DNA of 64,000 bases from Cylindrodendrum hubeiense (Eukaryota > Ascomycota > Sordariomycetes > Hypocreales > Nectriaceae): positions 1 to 64,000 of the forward strand of contig JAANBB010000060.1 in NCBI GenBank assembly GCA_014621425.1, written 5' to 3'. This document shows, piece by piece, positions 58,495-64,000 of this stretch (its first letter is position 1; each line of letters opens with the position of its first letter). The notes beneath the pieces were generated by a model that saw only the letters and a list, made by a program, of their open reading frames with translations, ran no database searches and was not told the DNA's origin. Position numbers and translations under genes: made by a program.

Positions 58495-59122
58495 CTAGTG
58501 GTCATCAGCCTCAGACTTGATGAATTCTGCATACGCCTCGCTGTTCATCAGCTTATCCCACGACGACAGATCGTCAGCCTTGAACTTGACGAGCCACCCC
58601 TCCTGCTCGGGGTTCTCAGACACCAAGTCGGGAGAATCGTTTAGCTCCTCGTTAATCTCAATGATTTCTCCAGCGATGGGAGTAAAGATCTCCGAGACCG
58701 CCTTAACAGACTCGACGGTGCCGAAGGGCTCCTCCGCTTCGAACTTGGCTCCCTTTTCGGGGAGCTCGACGAAGACTACCTCGCCCAGCTGGTTGGCGGC
58801 ATGGCTAGTAAGGCCAATTGAGTCTGCGTCCAATGTCTTAGTAAATCTAGGTCAAACAGCTTCTTTCATTGGCATTCTTACAGGTGTTGTCGCCGGTGGC
58901 TTCTACCCACTCATGCTCCTTGGTGAATCGCTTCTCTTGGCCTATCATGATACGACTCCATCAGTGGTGTCCAGAGTACATTCACGGCTGGAGCTTACAG
59001 ATGGATGAGACGGAGAAGGCTCGTCGCTGGGCGGCCAGGTACGCGGCGGGTGCGGCCTTGAGAGAGGCGGGCTTGGTTCGAGACACGGCGGCCCAGGCCT
59101 GGCGAGCAAAGAGCGACGACAT
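58495..59122 (-). CDS. GCV3: Glycine cleavage system H-protein, mitochondrial
   Basis: Three exons (59122-58999, 58941-58882, 58823-58495) give 170 aa. The start ATG at 59122 leads a 45-aa Arg/Ala/Ser-rich presequence (MSSLFARQAWAAVSRTKPAS) that the longest unspliced frame misses. The mature part has RFTKEHEWVEATGDN, then, across a splice, YSIGLTSHAANQLGEVVFVE and the lipoylation site GTVESVKAVSE (Lys102). It ends with WDKLMNSEAYAEFIKSEADDH. H-protein carries the aminomethyl intermediate on lipoate between P, T and L proteins in the mitochondrial matrix. Tail to tail with GCV2. Confidence 0.95.
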
Positions 59123-60257
59123 GGCGATGTGTGTGAGGTGCGAATGAGAGATTCGGGTATTATGAGTTGCTTATGACCAATCCTGGATGGGCGCCTTGTG
59201 ATTGAATGAGGAGAAGGAGCGGAAAAGGGCTGATGAGGAGATGCAGAAGAGATGGAATGTGTCGGTGCTGCGTCCGGCCACGGCCAGCGGTGTATGCTAC
59301 TGAAGTCTATGTCTCAGCTCGGCACATACAATGCAAGGGCGCCCAACCACAGCGGGCGATCTACCCGCCATTGACACTGAGCCCGAGCCCTGGCAGCGCC
59401 GCGAGGGGCGTATCAAGCGCGTGCGGCCAGAAGCGCTGTCCCGTTTCCCAGCGTCCGGGTTCCGAATGCTCGCCGGAGCGCCATGGCGAGCAAGGTCTCC
59501 CGTGGCGACGGCGTGCGACCCCAGCGGTCCGCTCCTCTGGCCAAGTCACGGCGACATGGGCCCAGGTATCACGTAACCGTTCACTCAGTCATCGGGTGGC
59601 CCCCCAGCAGCGCCAGTGGCCAATTACGGCCGGAGCCGCGCCGAGACCAGCGTGGGTCGACCGCTTACATGCAACACCGCGGTGTCGCTATCGGGATCCA
59701 CTCTTGGTTGGAAGTACAAGATACTCCGTTTCCAGGTTCGAGCAAGTACTGTGGATGTCGCCCTGCCGAGAGGAGCAACGCGGAGCCCCTCGTCAAGAAC
59801 GAATGGAGCACCCAAGAACAGACTGCGGCGGCTGGGACCAGCTTCACCACCCCCGGCGTAGTGGATAGCTTGCCAGTGCGGGGAAGCTATCTTGGCCATC
59901 CCCAGCCCCAAGGGTCAATTGCTATTACTGTGTACATAGGTGTAGCCGCTGGGTTCCTGGCACAGCTCCCGATCAGCCCGATCAGCTGCACGGAGGCGCG
60001 GGCGAAGCCTCCGAACACTGTCATGCCTGGCCGACGCGCGGGAGCGAACCCGGGTCTCATGCGGAGCTCCCAATCGCCGCAAGCACTGGGGCTTATCGAG
60101 TCATGCAGGGAGTGACGACATCGATTGGCGATCTCGGGGCCATTTTCCAGAGATGCCAAAATTCAATTCAACACGCAGATCAACATGGAATTAGGGACAG
60201 GAATAGAAGTGGTTTGGCTGGAAACATGCATCAATTCAATTATTATCGTGTCGCTAT
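59123..60257. other. Intergenic, GCV3 promoter side
   Basis: 1.1 kb, GC-rich. Three overlapping plus-strand frames and several minus-strand frames have no domains. A stretch near 60040-60100 recalls a tRNA T arm but does not fold as a tRNA. Nothing supported. Confidence 0.5.
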
Positions 60258-61945
60258 TCAAGACTCAAGCCACGGCTGGGGGAATTGGCCAACCCACTCC
60301 TCCACCTCCTTCCGGAGCGCACCGATCTCCGGGACCGCTGCTCCATCGCCAAGGTGCTCCAGGAAGGCCTTCACGGTGCCGGGGTTCTTGACGCCCTTTG
60401 CCTGTGCCGCCTCCTTCGCCAGCTTGTCGACCGAGGAAGTAATCTGCACTCCCCGGTGGACAATGTCGGCCACGCGCTTGAAGTCCTCGGCCTGGAAGCC
60501 CCTGGTCGTCATGGCAGGCGTTCCGAGTCGCAGGCCGCCCGGCTTCAGTGCCGATCGGTCTCCCGGCACCGTGTTCTTGTTGCTAGCCACGCCGCAGAGC
60601 TCCAGCACCCGCTCGACTCGGGCGCCGTCAATGCCCTTGGGCTTGAGGTCCACGAGCACGAGGTGGTTGTCCGTGCCGCCCGAAACCAGCTTGTAGCCGA
60701 GTCCCTCTCCCAGGCGGTCGGCGAACGCTTGCGCGTTGGTCAGGACCGTCTGCTGGTACTCCTTGAATTCGCCGGACTTGGCCTGGCGCAGAGCCACGGC
60801 AAGAGCGGTGATGGTGTGGTTGTGAGGGCCGCCCTGGTGGCCGGGGAACACGGACGCGTTGATGGGGCCCTCGAGGTCGTACAGGATCTCCTTGCCCTTC
60901 TTGTCGGTGCTGCGGACACCCTTGCGGAAGAAGATCATGGCGCCTCGCGGGCCACGGAGCGACTTGTGGGTGGTGGTGGTGACGACGTCGGAGTATTCGA
61001 AGGGCGACGGGATGGTGCCGGCGGCGACGAGGCCGGAAATGTGTGCCATGTCGGCCAGCAAGTATGCGCCGGTCTCGGTGGCGATGGCCCGCATGCGCTC
61101 GTAGTCGATAAGGCGAGAGTAGGCCGAGGTGCCCGCGATAATGATCTTGGGGCGGTAGAGGAGGGCGTTCTCACGGAGCTTGTCATAGTCGATCAATCCC
61201 GTCTCTTCGGAGAGTCGGTAGGGAAGCGTCTCAAAGTACTTGGAGATCATGGAGATCTTCTTGTGAGGGAGCTGGTAGCCGTGGGAGAGATGGCCTCCGT
61301 GGGGGAGGTCAAGACCCATGATGCGATCATGGGTGTTGAGGAGCGCCGAGTAGGCGCAGAGGTTGGCTGGCGATCCAGAGAGAGCTGCATCGGGAGTCAG
61401 TATAGCGCAATAGAAGTGAGGGCCATGCGATCACGTACTCTGAACATTGACGCCCCAAAGCTTGGGGTCGAGGTTGAAGGCCTCGAGAGCTCGCTTTTGG
61501 CACAGGCGCTCAGCTTCGTCGATGTGCTCGTTTCCGCCGTAGTATCGGGCTCCAGGGTAACCCTCGGAGTACTTGTTCTGCATGACACTGCCAAGAGCAT
61601 CGAGAACGGAGCGGGAAGTAAAATTTTCAGAGGGGATCAAGTTGATGAAGTGGTTCTGTCGGTTTTGTTCCTGTCATGGGGTCAGCGACAACGCTTGGGA
61701 GGCCAGCCATTGATTGACATACTCGCTTCAGAATGGCATGGATTTCGGGGTCTCCATCTTGGAGAGTAGCACCCAGGAGCTGTGCACGGTGTCAGTATTC
61801 AATTCACCGTGATGCATTGGACCTCCATTCTCACCTTCGCATGCGCGGCGTACGAGCCAAGAGACCTCACTTGGGCCTGGCTGGCGAGGGATGCCTTCCC
61901 TCGGAGGGATTGGCCGGTTTGCCGGAGAGCTCGTGAGGACAACAT
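60258..61945 (-). CDS. SHM1: Serine hydroxymethyltransferase, mitochondrial
   Basis: Four exons (61945-61835, 61779-61723, 61670-61439, 61384-60258) give 508 aa in phase. The first exon encodes an Arg/Ser/Ala-rich presequence ([20 protein letters not shown]), placing it in mitochondria. Then [76 protein letters not shown] and the PLP site [15 protein letters not shown] (Lys274). SHMT interconverts serine and glycine with (methylene)tetrahydrofolate; in mitochondria it uses the methylene-THF made by glycine cleavage. The gene follows GCV3 on the same strand and is divergent from a Zn2Cys6 regulator. A cytosolic paralog would be expected elsewhere in the genome. Confidence 0.96.
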
Positions 61946-62772
61946 TGTGGGGGAGATGGCAGAAGGGCGAGATCACAACAAAATCGTCGAGCTGTGAGCT
62001 TCAAGAAGAGCAAGTGAGTGGCCCAAGGATCTAATAAGTGAAAAGCCCTGGACCCCGGATCCACACGAACGCAGAGTCGATTGCCGCCCTTCGGCTTCGC
62101 GCGCCGGGCGGGCATCCGAGAGAGAGCTCCCTGGTGCCGCTCCGCGCGGAGGTCTTAGTCAGTCAGGCCTGGGGCGATAGGAACCGGATCCACTGCTCTC
62201 CACCCCAGACTTGGATCTGGGAGGGACGTGTGACGTGCGACGTTCATACATGCCGGTAACTCAATCGAACTGCCGGGACGTGGCTCTGCGACTCGTGCTC
62301 GTAGCGCGTTGTGCTAGAACCGCGTTAGAAGGCATGGCAGCGACAAGCCGGAACGGGACGGTTTCGGTATAGGGTAAGTTAACTAAGCGATGTGTTAGTC
62401 AATGCGTTCGCAGTACGAACGAGGGCCCCATCTCGCCATCTCGCCATCTTGTGGCTAGCGGCAAAGCAACACCCCTGTCTCCGTCGAACCTGTTCTCCAC
62501 CCGGGTTATCTTCCCTACGGCTATCGTCAAGGCTGATGAGCGAGTTCCCCCACTGTCATCACCTCTCCACCCGCGCGACTGACCCCCGTGGGTTCCGCTC
62601 GATATCTCGTCATCGCGCGTGGCCTTGGCTCGCATCGAACCGCGTCCCAGCATAAGGGCCCTCGCATCCAGGTCCACGACGTCCTGGCCCAGCCGCCTCC
62701 GGTTCCGCCCCTAACTGGGCGTCGCCAGCTTGACCTCGTATCTGTGCTCGTATCTGTGCTCGCGCGCACAGC
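61946..62772. promoter_or_regulatory. Divergent promoter region, SHM1 and Zn2Cys6 regulator
   Basis: 827 bp between divergent starts. Small frames at 62392-62900 are shadows of the leader. It has one clear CGG...CCG-like setting in GC-rich DNA, but no site could be assigned to a factor. Confidence 0.5.
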
Positions 62773-64000
62773 ATGCGGCCGATGCCCATCATCAGGAGCA
62801 GGACGGGTTGCTTCACCTGCCGCCGCCGTAAGAAGAAGTGCAACGAGGAGAAGCCCATATGCAGCGGCTGCAAGCGCAACAAGCTCGAATGCCACTGGCC
62901 TACCGAGTCTTCCAATTCGTCCAACTCTCAGAAGCGGGACGCCGCGGCCACCGGCTCCGGCGCCATCGTGCCCCCGTCGGCGAGGTCATCGTTTGCCACC
63001 TCGACGAGCTCCAAGCCGCAGCAGCAGCGCCAGGATGGCGAGCTTCGGCAGCAGCAGGAGCACCGGCAACGGCAGCATCACGCTGGCCAGGACCCGGAAT
63101 CCGAGCCAGACACGGACCCGACTATAGTTGTTTCCGGGCCGTCCTTAGTCACCCCGTCACAAATCCACACGCCCGGAGACGGCTCCTCCACCCCCGGCCC
63201 GGGCTCCGAGGACACGGACATGGCCGATGACGAGGACGGCCAACCCTCACCCTCCCCAGCATCTACTCACTCATCGGGCGCCTCCTCCGACTCCATGTCG
63301 GTAGCCCCCCCTGTCGTCGAATACGACCGGGAGCTGGTCGATGCCTTGGCTCTTACCATCGCCTCCGGATCCGCTTTCGAGCCCGAACCCTTCCTCAGCG
63401 TTGGTATTCCCATGCCCATTCCCATGCTATCCCAGCAGCATGGCCATGACTCCTATGAGCTACTCAGCTATTACCTCGAACGCACCGCCAACAGCATGGG
63501 AAATGGCTCCACCGATGTCAACCCCTTCATCGCCAAGCTGATCCCTCTTGGCTTCTCCAACCCGCTCGTCTTGCAACTTATTCTCGCACAAAGCGCGGCA
63601 CATCGTCAAGCATCCGACGAGCGCTACCCCACCGACCAGATTGCCCAGCGGTATTACACGGACTCGCTGCGGATGTTTAGGAATGTCGTCAGCGAGTATG
63701 TCTCCGGAAAAGACGATAACACGCTGGTCTTGACTGTGGGAAGTCTCATCTTGTGCCTCACTGAGGTTTGTATTAGTGACATGTCTCGTGATTGTGGCCA
63801 GGTTCAGCTAACCCTGCTTAGGTTGCTCGAGGAGACATCCACGGCACTGTCTTTGATCATCTCACAGCGTCCAAGTCTCTGCTGTCGATGCTGCTTACAC
63901 GACCCAAGTCAGAAGTGTTTGACGACCTACCGGAATTTCTCGTCGAGTATTACATGCACATAGCGGCTTCTAGCATGATCTCGATCGACGCCCACTACAG
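62773..64000 (+). CDS. Zn2Cys6 transcription factor, truncated by window end
   Basis: The start ATG at 62773 gives RSRTGCFTCRRRKKKC, then CSGCKRNKLEC, a complete zinc cluster at residues about 13-40. A long low-complexity region follows (Gln-rich at about 85-110, Ser/Pro/Asp-rich to about 175). From about 185 the sequence (VEYDRELVDALALTIASGS, NPLVLQLILAQSAAHRQ, RYYTDSLRMFRNVV) matches the Fungal_trans_2 type of activation/regulatory domain. Intron 63766-63821 (branch CAGCTAACC) joins LCLTE to VARGDIHGTVFDHL. The frame is open to the last base, so the C-terminus lies outside. It is divergent from SHM1 and could regulate the glycine genes; that is inference from position only. Confidence 0.9.

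Noticed and set aside
60030..60110. Possible tRNA on the minus strand near a GGTTCGCTCC word
   Set aside because: The T stem has only four pairs with a six-base loop, and no anticodon stem or acceptor stem can be formed around it.
59206..60115. Plus-strand frames of about 210-220 codons between GCV3 and SHM1
   Set aside because: They overlap each other in different frames, are Arg/Pro-rich and lack any domain, as expected for GC-rich intergenic DNA.
60285..61769. 494-codon plus-strand frame opposite SHM1
   Set aside because: It is the antisense shadow of the strongly biased SHMT coding sequence and reads through its introns.

Overview
The window reads as nuclear DNA of a filamentous ascomycete. 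The reasons are short GT-AG introns (about 47-139 nt, often with CTAAC/CTAAT-type branch sites), a highly reducing polyketide synthase, two Zn2Cys6 regulators, F-box/ankyrin proteins, a fungal-type alpha-aminoadipate reductase, and AT-rich spacers beside gene-dense DNA. Gene families and architecture suggest a Sordariomycete, perhaps Hypocreales, but that placement is inference. All gene models below were built by hand from reading frames and splice signals.

Left part (1-15 kb): a seven-exon HR-PKS (about 2,496 aa, KS-AT-DH-degenerate MT-ER-KR-ACP) followed by an F-box/ankyrin protein, a second F-box-like protein of unknown role, AT-rich DNA with a 64-bp repeat pair and gene relics, and a small DUF1304-type membrane protein. 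No other typical biosynthetic-cluster genes sit next to the PKS. 15-24 kb: an allantoate-permease-type MFS transporter divergent from a TauD-type dioxygenase, then a Zn2Cys6 regulator with an apparent 1-nt frameshift, then an aldo-keto reductase.

Middle part (24-41 kb): AT-rich DNA, a four-exon unknown protein, a degenerate repeat block, a Cys-rich tandem-repeat cell-surface protein (signal peptide, GPI-like tail, 1-nt frameshift in one repeat), a broken F-box-family gene, an NmrA-like oxidoreductase, a tRNA-Val(AAC), a P-loop sulfotransferase-like gene and a membrane-anchored arylsulfotransferase-family protein.

Right part (41-64 kb): LYS2 (nine exons), a PUA/ASCH-like protein next to a class-I aminoacyl-tRNA-synthetase-like protein, an amino-acid permease, an L-serine/threonine dehydratase, and then three genes of mitochondrial glycine metabolism within about 7 kb: P-protein (GCV2), H-protein (GCV3) and mitochondrial serine hydroxymethyltransferase (SHM1). 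A Zn2Cys6 regulator divergent from SHM1 runs off the right edge. Permease, serine deaminase, P-protein, H-protein, SHMT and regulator together look like a physically linked glycine/serine catabolic module. This is the most interesting feature of the window. The T and L proteins of the glycine cleavage system are not present here.
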